Positions 23,810-34,900 of a DNA stretch of 64,000 bases are shown here, piece by piece (position 1 is the stretch's first letter; each line of letters opens with the position of its first letter). The stretch lies in the NCBI GenBank assembly GCA_008638375.1, contig CM018043.1, forward strand, positions 58,099,510-58,163,509. The letters run 5' to 3'. A program made the translations under genes and the position numbers. The notes beneath the pieces were generated by a model, which searched no databases, had not been told where the DNA came from, and worked only from the letters and a program-made list of their open reading frames with translations. The stretch is from Nyssa sinensis. Taxonomy: Eukaryota; Streptophyta; Magnoliopsida; Cornales; Nyssaceae.

Positions 23810-25061
23810 CTCAATATATAGATATTTCTTTGATCTGTGAGATTCAAGTGGTTGTCTACTATTTTATCGAACAGTTAGGTTGGATTTGAGGGTTTCGAAA
23901 TGGAATAGCCGAATGAATGATTTGGAGGATTTGAGAAGAGAACCAAAAATTCATAAATCATATAACAGAAATGGTCCTCACTGCTCTTCTCGGCAATCCT
24001 CGGGCAGACGGTATCAGTGCACGACTCAATTCGAAAGCAGTGAATCCACCACATACGGCATTCTTGAATCTTGAGTCGCTTCCCCCCACTCGGTCGAGTC
24101 GTTTACAAAATCTCGTGGGTTTACTGGCTTGGGGGAAAGAAAAAAGAAGGGAGAGAAATGATTTTCTTCCTTTCTTATTTGCTGTACAGGAGAGAAAACT
24201 AAAAGGGAAAATAAAATTATTTTCTTCCTTTCTTGTTTGGTGTATATGCTCCTTTCCCCTTATTTTTAAAAGAAAATTAATAAAAATAATTGTAGTAATC
24301 TCTCCTGTCTTATAATTACAAACAATATTCTTTATTTTTAGAAATTGAATAATGTTACGTGATCGTGTATCTTTAACTAAAATAAATATTGATATAAGAA
24401 TCATTGATTAATAAAATAATTTTTAAAAAATAATTAATATGATAACAATTAATAATTATTTTTATTCGGATAAAGATATCAACCGAACATGCAGGAGTTA
24501 TAAAATGCTGCTCTTATTTATATAATTAAATGTTTTTATTTTTATTTTAAAAAATTTATGTGAAAGATCAAATATACCCCTCGTATTCAACTTCACCTTT
24601 CAAATCTACCGTCCAAATGTAATCAAATTTTTTTTTCTTGTTTAAAAGCTCAAATTGCAATGGTATTTAGGGAAAAAAGATAGTAATTCTATAAAAAAAT
24701 TAAAAAAAAAAAAACATTTTATCACTAGAACAGAAAATACTAAAAAGCTATGCCATTAAAATTTAATTTTAACCCTTTTACTATTGAAGTTGCTCTAAAC
24801 TGAGAATTAGTCTTCCTTAAAGCAATCTCCATTAATGATTTAAACTTTGACTTAAATTTGAATAACAATTTTAATTGAGTTTGATACTTTCAAGAGAGTC
24901 GCATAGATTTTTTTCAATTTTTTTTTATTTTTTTTTACTTTTACGAGTAATATTATATCTATTTGAATTTGAATAAAAATAAATTTTATATGAAAATGAT
25001 GAATCCACTGAATAGTAATTTTTGACATTTTTTTGAATCAAATTTAAATTTTAGTTTTACT
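23810..25061. other. TRAPPC11 5' flank
   Basis: This should hold the TRAPPC11 promoter and 5'UTR. A 114-residue plus-strand open frame (23971-24315, starting MVLTALLGNPRADG) diverges from TRAPPC11 but resembles no family I know and has no visible downstream gene, so it is not called. Beyond 24.3 kb the sequence is AT-rich and featureless. Confidence 0.5.
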
Positions 25062-25551
25062 TTAAATCACTACTCGAGATGCATCTAGATTTGCACATGA
25101 GCTCAGGTCACCCATTAATGGGTGCGAAAAAATCCAATCCCAAGCTAATAGATCACAAGTGAGAGTTTGTACAAACTCAAAGTACGCAACAATGGAATTC
25201 CTATGATCAGAAATTAGATCGAGCCACCGCCTAGAGACGCATTTGAACTTGGATATGGATGTTAAAGGCAGCCTTGCGAGAATTTCCAACGCGAATCGAA
25301 AAGATTACAGCCTCAACGATATTGGCACCCACCATCGGCCATTCAATTGAACTCTACTTGACCGGAGCGGCACCACTCCGACACCGTCTTTTGTTTTTGG
25401 GTATTTCACATAGCAAAGAAAGGAACGGACGGAGCACTGGAGAGCAGTCAGTATGACTTTGTAGGTAAAAGGAGTCGCTGAACTGTTCGAACAAGTCTTG
25501 ATTCATTACATTCGCAGTTTCTAGCTTCATCATCGATTCACCATATAACAA
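25062..25551 (-). pseudogene. F-box protein relic
   Basis: A minus-strand frame ending at 25062 contains LEILARLPLTSISKFKC followed by VSRRWLDLISD, a clear F-box core (the LP/ILARLP helix and the KFKCVSRRW helix). An in-frame TAA lies only about 5 codons before this motif. The expected start and leading leucine-proline of an F-box are missing, and the sequence after the F-box matches no kelch or FBA repeat and stops within about 45 residues. Another short minus-strand frame upstream (25354-25551) may be its separated 5' part. F-box proteins recruit substrates to SCF ubiquitin ligases; this copy looks non-functional. Confidence 0.6.
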
Positions 25552-25780
25552 TGGCAGTTGTTTGAAATCACATAGTTGTTTCTCATTTATTCATTCCTTT
25601 GTAAGTCATTTGTTCATTGCTTTATAATGTGTTAACAGGATTCTCTCTCTCTCAAATTTCATCCCAATTAAAATTAATAAAATTGAATTCTATGTACACA
25701 CACATACAGACATAAGCCTATATAGATACACAAATTATAGACCTTTCTTCTCCCTCATACAAATTATGAATCCACCAACA

Positions 25781-25812
<32 letters not shown>

Positions 25813-26836
25813 AGAGAGAGAGAGAGAGAGAGAGAGAGGTCTTGGTTAATTAGATTGGCACCGACTGTAAGAAATAAAAATCAATTATATGTTGCAGAAA
25901 CTAATTTGAATGAGGTAGTTAGAGGGGGGTGAAAAATGGAGACCGTTTCATATATATAAATCACATATAATTTTGGTGCGCAAAGATAAAGATGAAAATC
26001 TGAAAGCCATATCTCTTTAAGATACCAAACTCTCTCTAATTCTGTTTTCCTTTCTTATCTAATTCTCTATTTCCCTCTCCCTCTCCCACTCCTAACTCTT
26101 TCTTCTTTCTCAACTCTTTGTTCCCCTCTCTCTAACACTAAGTTTCCCCTCTTGTGCTCAACTCCATTTGTCCTGAATTGTCCAAAAGATTTGAGAATTT
26201 AATAGACTCAATTGTCCAAAGGCTTGAGAATTTGATAGATCTACGAGGAGGATTGGAGTTTTTTTGGGGGGTCTGTGATGAGTTCGTACTGGAGAAAATG
26301 AGGGGATGAAAGAATAAAAGAATTTGATTTACAAATGGCATTATGTAATTTTCCAGCTAATCTTCGAGGATAATATTGACCTTTCATTACCTTTCGGGTA
26401 AAATTAGCATATATAATTAGAATTCCGTTAGATCAATTAATGGTTCCTAATGGGAGGAAAATTTGTTATCAATATTGAAACCAAAAAATGTGAAGTACAA
26501 TTTTAAAATAAATAAATAGTACTATCTGAAAATGTCAGTTACCGAGGAGAAAATAAGTATAATTTTTCCACTCAAAATACTGTAATGTACTCAACGAAAA
26601 GGCATTTTCCTTTCTTTTAAACTCTTGTTGACACCACATTTTAATAGAATACTTGAGGGAAGGGAGGAGATGGAAGATGAATGATAACTGTATTTGGTAG
26701 GAAGAAAATGGGTATAGGGGGGGACAAAGGAAGGAAGGGGAGGAATAAAAGGTAATTGTGTATTCGGGTGAACCAATTTTCATCCGCCCAAGCATGAGTA
26801 GATGCCCCCATATATTGAATTTATATTTTTACTTAG

Positions 26837-26868
<32 letters not shown>

Positions 26869-28230
26869 CATATACACAAATTTAAATTATATATTTTAAA
26901 ATATAAATATATCTAATATATTTGTACATATATTTTCAATTTATATGAAAATATATATGCATTATTAATATATATTCACATGTAATATTTATTACTAAAA
27001 ATTTATTATACATCTATTTGTATTCATATATATTAAAAATATAAATCCATGTATATTTAATTAACATATATATATATATATATTAACGTGTTTCAAATTT
27101 CTTTAAATTATAATGATCGTCACAAATGGAATAGCTTCATACATTCAAGAGAGTTAAAAAAAAAAAAAATTAGAGAAGTTTCAAATTTTAGAAAATTGAT
27201 TCTACAAAATTAATTTGGACAAAACCAGTTTGTTAATTAGATGCCTTATAAAGATAATTCAAAATTAGTCATGTGGAGTATGAATTATATAACTTGCCCT
27301 AAGATTAAATAGACAAACTATTTGGATAGTTACGCAATACGAAAAAAAAGATATTGAAGGGCAAAATACCAAAAAAACACCCAAGAAGTACTTCTCACAC
27401 GACGCACAAATGAGCGTAGCAGATTTGGGGGTGTCCACTAATACTTCAAGATGTAAAGCGCAGCCAAACAGCTGCAGGATGAAGAGCGTCTACATTCTAT
27501 GCCCAAAATGCCAGAGGGCCCTCGACAACACAAAATTTGATTGAAAAAGCAATCCAAGTACACATGCAGCATTAATTTGGTCTCAAATCCAAGAGCTTCT
27601 GCTTCCCAGCACTTTTCAGGGATCTCTCCTCCCATAAGGGCAGATGAAAGCCAGAAAATGCCCATAATTTCCATGCCAGTAATCCAAAGTTTTTTTTTTT
27701 TATCAACAGATGTAAGTCAGAATGAATGAGATCATATAGTTACATCTCCCAAGCCTCATAAGAATAGGAATGCAAGCTATAAAATGAGATCAGAAACAGT
27801 ACTTAACCAACAGATAGGGATGTTCAGCCAATTTTATAATTGACAAATACCAAGCAAGGGTGATGATCACCGCCTATGTCCATTCAAAACAAGATTTTAA
27901 AGCAACAATGTGAAACAAACAGACACAGTTACTTAAAAATAGATGCAACTAGAGCTAGTATGAGGGAATAAAATATGAAGGCAAGAATGGAGAAATGTGA
28001 ACCTGGTTGTTCCCCTTTCCCGATACTTTTTTGCATTCAAACCCCCCAAAACCAGAGTTTTCAGAAAAGAAACTGACAATTTAGCAAATAGTTCTTCCAT
28101 CAACGACACCTTTTGCTGCTAACAATGATGAATAGTTAGTGACAAGACATTATCAACACACACTGGATCGACTGCAGACCCCATACCACAGGCCCAGACT
28201 AATAAAGAATCATATTTTGATTCTCTTCTA
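25552..28230. other. Intergenic, microsatellite- and AT-rich
   Basis: Contents are a TA/GTAT/GA compound microsatellite (25781-25838), a pyrimidine-rich stretch (about 26030-26160), TA runs at about 26842-26868 and 27066-27082, and AT-rich sequence with mirror-like TATATA blocks (26815-27090). A less AT-rich stretch at 27400-27700 carries a 78-codon minus-strand frame with no family match; it may be downstream transcript of the RRM gene. No gene is called. Confidence 0.5.
25781..25838. repeat. (TA)n(GTAT)n(GA)n microsatellite
   Basis: A three-part compound simple repeat, directly visible. Confidence 0.95.
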
Positions 28231-28239
28231 CATGATTGC

Positions 28240-28978
28240 AGGAAACCAAATTCCAGCAATCAATTAATCCATACTCCACCAGTGACCTCAAGCCCTGGCG
28301 GGACATGTCCGTTATACAGACTGGTGAAAGAGCAATCCTAGCCCTTCCATGTTTCTACTCTCGGGTGCAGAGCAACTTGATATCTTACAAGGACTCCACA
28401 GTATCCTCGGTGACCATGACTACAGACGACCTGCAATGACATAAAGCCAATCAAATTCAGCAGACAAAGAAGGCATAAACCAGGGAAGAAATAGACAAAG
28501 AGGAGAGGGGGGAGGGTTGGGGGGGGGGGGGGGGGGGGGGGAACTAGTGAGAGAAATAGCACAATGGAAAAAGAAAAATTCAGGGTCCTATATGGTTCAA
28601 TCCTGCCAAGAAGAAACAATTTAAAGGTGTGGACTAACTTCCAGAGTCTTGCTTATGCGGGGATTAAATGCCAAATCAGAATATGATTGCACCAATATTA
28701 TTCCATTGCGGTATTGCCTCTCTAATTCTATCAAACTGCAGCCTTAGCGAATAAAGAAGAAAACAAATATTACCACTTGACTGCAAAGATGATAACTAGC
28801 AAGGCTAGATTCGAAGTCTGCCACTCAAGTAGCAGCCGCTCTTAGTCCTGCTACTTATGGATTACCTGAATATAAAATGCAAACATCTCCAGTGAAAATG
28901 GACAGATAAGAATAAGAAGAACACTTGGGTAAAAATCAGTATTTCTACCTCAATTTGTGACTCATTTGTATCAACCAC
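28240..28978 (-). other. Probable 3'UTR and 3'UTR introns of the RRM gene
   Basis: After the stop at 28979 the transcript strand runs into a plausible donor (ATTGAG|GTAGAA, about 28948). A plausible acceptor (TTCAG|GTAATCC) follows at about 28865, and another acceptor-like site (TTGCAG|GTCGTC) at about 28431. This suggests a spliced 3'UTR. It also contains a G23 homopolymer (C23 on the transcript strand). Inference only. Confidence 0.35.
28519..28541. repeat. G23 homopolymer
   Basis: An uninterrupted run of 23 G on the + strand, with further G-rich sequence just upstream. Runs this long are uncommon and prone to sequencing error. Confidence 0.95.
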
Positions 28979-31900
28979 TCAACCTGCCGTTTGATCAGAA
29001 CCACTACTCTGAGTGAACTGGGCAGGATGAGCAGGAAGCGTAATCCGCTGCCTGTCCTGGAACTGATGCAGCTATACCTGAGGAAACAAGAACTTAACTT
29101 GAATAGGTCTATATATGTCCTGTGTTGAAAATGCTTCTAATTCTTGGGTTTATTAGTGCCATCAGTCACTGACTAAGAAGCACAGACATGTTGACATGGA
29201 CACGTGATTTTTCAAAAAAATAGGACATGGACATGTTGGGAACACATTGAATAAAATAATTTTTATATATATAATCATATAATCAAATTCTATCCTTATA
29301 TCAATCAAATTAGGTATAAAAAAATTAATAAAACATAAGAGATCAATTATCAATTTGTCAATTCTAATTAATAATCACTCAAAGCTTTCAACATTCCAAT
29401 ATGATGATTATCATTCAATGCAACATCTACACAAGTAACACAATTCCAACATGAAACATCATAAAGTGATAAACTTATATTTCAGTACCAAATATTTCAA
29501 TAGTCAATAGATTATAGATAACATAACAAAAAAATTTCATGTTCTGAGTCTTTTCTCTTTTCAGAGAGCAGTTAGCTATTAATGAGATTAAAAAAAATTG
29601 TTTAAAAAAAGGGCCGAAATAAAAGACCGGAAAAATAAAATATTAGAATAACAATTTTGCAACCAAATGAAAACCGCAGCTGCGCAACACAATATTAATC
29701 GAATGCCATCTTTAATAGAAGATATGAAAGAAAGCGAGAAAAAGCACAAGGAAAAGAATAAGAAAAAAAAGACGGAAGAAGAAAATTAAAAATATCAGGT
29801 TTGGAGTTATTTTCTTGAAATTAAAAGGTTAAAATTATAAATAGACCCTCCACTTTTTAATATTACAAATAAAACCTCATGTTTTAAAAAAACAAAGTTA
29901 AAAAATTGACTCGAAACGTATCCGGAGTAACCTAGCATGTCCTGAACGTGTCCCCAATGTGTCCCGGGCTCCCAACATGTCAGAAATTAAAAATAAATAA
30001 AAAAAATTAGGACACTCTTTTGGGCGTGTTGGAAACTTGTTGGAGAGTGTCCGACCCTAGTAGGTTGGCAAAATTTGAGTGTCCGTGCTTCACAGGTCAC
30101 TGATGTGAAGCTTAAATATCAAATCAATGGGGTAGATGATGCAATACATGTCTGACAGATGCTTACAGTAACAAACAAATGGATGCACATATATATATAT
30201 ATATATAGCATAAAAATATATACCAGTGCATATCAGGCATAATATAAACACCAGCAGAGAGTAATCAGTAATGTCATTGAAATTAAATTGACTGATACAG
30301 TATATGGATAAAATACTCCAAAACCATCCAGTGTTATTTAGAAAGAAGAATTAAAAAATGACAGATGTCTATTGCTAATCCAACAATCCATGACCAATAT
30401 TTACTTTCTTAGAAGATCATATATTATATTTCTAATTATCATTTACTTTGTACTCACAGGAAGATATGATTATTATACGTGTGTTGTGTGTGAAAACATA
30501 TATTATTTGAAATGTGGGTCTGCATGGCACCAAAAGTATACATTAGACATTCTTTATACGTACAAATACCTATGTCCTAACTTCCAAAGGGACAATCGAG
30601 TTTATATTCCAAGATCATATAGTAACAAGTGTTGTTGAAGATGTCATTCATTGAATTCATTACTCTTTGCCAGCATTGAACTGACACTCAATCCATTCAT
30701 TGCATGATTTGTTCCATATCACCCCCCTCCCCCCCCCCCCCCCCCCCCACGTTGGGGGGTTAATACTGTTTTAGGCTATAAGAAGTCAGAAACACAATCA
30801 GTTCTCCACAAACAAGCAAATTATTGAACCACGTCAATCCAGTTGCACAAACTACTTATTTCTTTATCTTTTCCATTATTAGTGGGTCTTTCAGATGCAT
30901 GGTAAATATGCCTCTTGTGACACTGTTATTCTGCACACCAATCTGTTTGATCAACTAAACAACTCATCCATAAAATGCAGTTACTTGTAGAAGTCCATCA
31001 AGTTGGGACAATTAGGATATGCCTCAAAGTTTCAGGCCACAAAAATAAAAGAGCTGTCAATAAGCTGGAAATGAGAACATGAAAAATAATGAGTACCATA
31101 TATGCAAAGCAATCATTAACCCCAAGGCATCAAACCATTTTCCTTTTGGGCCTCGTTTGGACTATCAGATGAGATAGAAAATAAAATTATGTGGAATATT
31201 AAATATTCTAATTCAGTAGTTGGAACAAGTCAAAATAAAAGGACTAGATATGTCGTTATATCTCAATCCTACATTTGGACAAACAAATAAGAGACTTGAC
31301 TGTAACTATATATAATTTATTTTACAAAACAAAATAAAGTTTTTACAAATGTATTCTATAATAACGATTTTCCCAAGGTCCTCAAAAAAAAATCAAGGTT
31401 TTCAAAGGAAAACTTGTTTTTCCCAAGTATATGCACATATGATATCCAAACTTAAAAAAATTTGGTCATAAATCAATTACAAAAACCATAGGTCCACAAT
31501 CATAATCATCTAGACTAATAGTCGTAAATTTTGTTTATAAGTTTAGTTACAGCTTTCTTGAGCTTTCCTTGTAACAAATTGCAAATTAGAGTCATGTTTA
31601 CAATTGATTATAATAAACTCAACACATCTTTTTGAAATAAATCAAGAGAAGTAATTCAAGAGATCTAACACAAACTCAAAATTTTAATACTTGAAAAAGA
31701 AAATTAAGAGTAAGAAATATCATAAAATGAGGCCTTTCGACTTTTTGTAATGTTCCAATTGCTATGTTTACCAATTAAAACCAAAATTTGATACATCCCA
31801 CATGGGTGGGATAACTATATACCACACCTCCCATGGGATTGTGTTATCCCACACAGGGTGGGATATAAAGAGCCCATCAGATTGAGTTATCTGGTCCATC

Positions 31901-34900
31901 AGATACACAGGCACAAGTGCATGTATGTTTTTGTGTGCGACACATTTATATCTGTGGGAAGCAAAGGGGAAAAGTTGGTTCGTGAGGAACTATTACCCGT
32001 ATGGAATGGTGCTTGAATTGTGGGGATAGTGTCTGTGGTTGCTCCATTGACATTGGGTCTACCATATTGCACAATATGATGACCTGGCATCACATAACCC
32101 TGAAATGCAGTATACCCATGGCTACCAGGGGGAAGGTGACCCATTTGCCCATATGACATCACATTTGAGTTAGCTGTTCCTGGTACTCCGTATATCTGAA
32201 GGTAATGCTGACCCATGTAGGGATTGTAGACACCCTGGAAAAAAAATAGATTGAACATATCACAATTGTGGGCACGTTCCTTTTCAGAATCAATAGACTA
32301 TTTAAACTATTCCAATTGATGGATAATGAAATTCCAATAGCAGTTGAGATTTGAACTTATTGACCTGTGGATAGACATATTCAGGTCCATATGCCGTGTA
32401 CCTGCAAAGAAATGATTGAATCTATTGAGTTCATGGAGCTTATGTTTTTTTTTCTTCAACAAAAAAAAAAAAGGTCATGCAGGGAAATGCATGAGGAAAA
32501 AGGTTTTTCTGCCATAAATATAGCAGTATGTTCCCATCATAATGACCTTAAAATCAACACACCATATTTTCTATCTGTATATTTATTCATTTTTGATAGG
32601 TAAATCACACACAGACACTTTGCCCCCTAAGAGGACTCAAACCCTCAACCTCCCCAAGTTCACCTATACGAGAGTGAGGAATAAAAACCAACAATAAACT
32701 CCCCACTTTTGATGTCCCACGATACTGTGGGGAGGTGGAGGAGCTACCGACCAAGCTAGACTCACAGAATGTTAAGGTCCAATGTGGACAGAATTAATTA
32801 ATGACCAAAAAAGATGAATAATACATCTTTTCCCATAGCAAAGATGTCATTAACATATGATCTCATATCTATGACAAGCTTGCACTCGCCAAGCTAACAT
32901 GTTTCAATTTTACAATGATAGCCTTGACAGGATGAAACTTTTATGTGTTATAACACGTCCAATCATAAGTACATAATAATTCATTTCAATGAACAATTTA
33001 TGAGGTTACTACAAACATTTGACTAGTTATTCTGTTAATATATATCAGTATTTACAAACAATTTTGCACTATAGAAATGACTAGTCTAAGTCTACTTAAT
33101 CAACTAAGTGTCAACTTTCAACAATTCAGGGGACCTATAATGGTCTTCTCATTTCCAAATGCAACACATTTATACTTTGAAGTGTCGGAGATGAAAACAT
33201 CAACTCAAAGATAATGAGGTATCCGGGCCACACTTAGCACCTGGAAAAGGTCATGGAAAAAACATTGAATCAGATTGTTCTCTACAAATGTAGAACTGGA
33301 ATACTTTAATCTTTACTCATACAGAGAAAAAAAAACACAAGCTACAACTCGACTGCAGACCTTGGAATAATAAAATAAGACCATCTGCATGAAGAATTAC
33401 AACTCACCCATATGGGGGATATCCGATCCCTGGTTGATAGGTGAAAGGCACTGGTTGGCGGTAACTTGGGCTCCCTATGTATGTTTCCCTCGAGGTCTGG
33501 GGACTTCCAAAATAGGGCATCGCTGATCTAAGACGTCCTAATGTAAGCAAAAACATATATCAAAGAGTGTATCAAAAGAATGCATAACACAAACAAAGCG
33601 CACCCATATTGAAAAGAGAGCAGAAGGAAAAAAGGGAGGATTAACCTGACAGTCAATAGATAAGCTTTTAAAACAACGATTAAAAAGTGAAAAAACTGAT
33701 GCCATAGACAAAAAAGACTGAAATGACCATTAGTTTGAATTTGTATGATGCAATTAAATACAATTAAAAGATAGATAAGCTCCATACCTAATATCAGGAC
33801 CAATAAAATGGTATTTTCTAGAGCCTTCTTTTGGAAAAATTAATTAAAATAATGAGTAGCCCGTTGCTTATCAAATTGTAACAATAATGAGTAGGCCATT
33901 ATTTGGTATGTGATGACTGGGGTTCTGCATATAGTAAATTTCACAGGTTATGTTTTACCGTTCTAGTCACCATAACCAGGGCAGCTCAGTGCTGATGCTG
34001 GCAATTAATGGTTGCATTCTTTAAATGCATATCAAGAGAAATTATGCTTCCATGCTTAAGCTCAATATTTTCTTTCAACATCACTGTGCCATTAATTTAG
34101 GCCCAAGTCATGCCAAGTAAGGGAGTGACCTACATAGTACATGGTTAGATCGTAACTCCCATGGCTGCAAAACCTCAACCCTGTCCTTTTTGCGGGTGTT
34201 TCCCCCCTCCTTTTGAAATCTCTCACCTCCTGTTGGACTTGACAGCCAAATAATTCCTTTTTTTGGTGCGCTAGTGAGTGAGTTTATAACACTTGTTTGT
34301 GGTTGGTGTGGAGGCACAAAAAGAGAGTCTGCGTTACCATTCTCATTATTCTTCATGTCGCAAATTGCGAAGAGGAGAAAAACCTAAGTGTAACAAAGAA
34401 AGAAAAAAAATCTGTGCAACAAAGAGTTCTTAAAGCTAGATTTCTGAACTCTAAATCCACAACACTTTGTTTGTTTGCCTTCTCAAAGCTTATTATTTTG
34501 AGATTTGGTGCTTTTCCTTTGAATAGACAGTTTCAACATTTGATGATATGATTAGTGTGTATTATTTTTTAATTGCAAGTGCTCTATCCATGCCAGTATC
34601 TTCTAGTACATAATAATCTGTAAAAAATACACTTGTATTTTCACCATCATGATGAGGATTGATTGGAGTCAACCCCATAGCCTCACTTTAACAATTCTCC
34701 ATGTAAATTGTGTGTGCCTTTCCTTCTTCTTTCTTGTTCAATTGCTTTCATTTGGGTTTTTTTAACTCTTTATCATTGATCCCAGTTCTTAGTCTTGCAC
34801 CAAGTGGGAGTAGTTTGACTGCTGGGGATCAATACCTCAAAGTGCTTGCTTAGAAAAGAGAAAAAAGAGTGAGATCCGTGCAGCCCCACCAATGAATCAA

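Noticed and set aside
23971..24315. Divergent 114-residue ORF upstream of TRAPPC11
   Set aside because: No family similarity and no splice or poly(A) context; probably chance in the less AT-rich 5' flank.
27438..27674. 78-codon minus-strand ORF with a good ATG
   Set aside because: Looks like downstream untranslated or intergenic sequence; no family match.
30729..30748. C20 run as a functional element
   Set aside because: Only composition supports it; may be artefact, so kept as a repeat only.
31790..31875. CCCACAYGGGTGGGATA repeats as a solo LTR
   Set aside because: No TG...CA ends with a TSD could be fixed; the short direct repeats are not enough.
34108..34356. 82-codon minus-strand frame in RRM intron 2
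   Set aside because: No recognised domain; skipping it keeps the RRM gene in frame, and no acceptor/donor pair of the right phase was seen.
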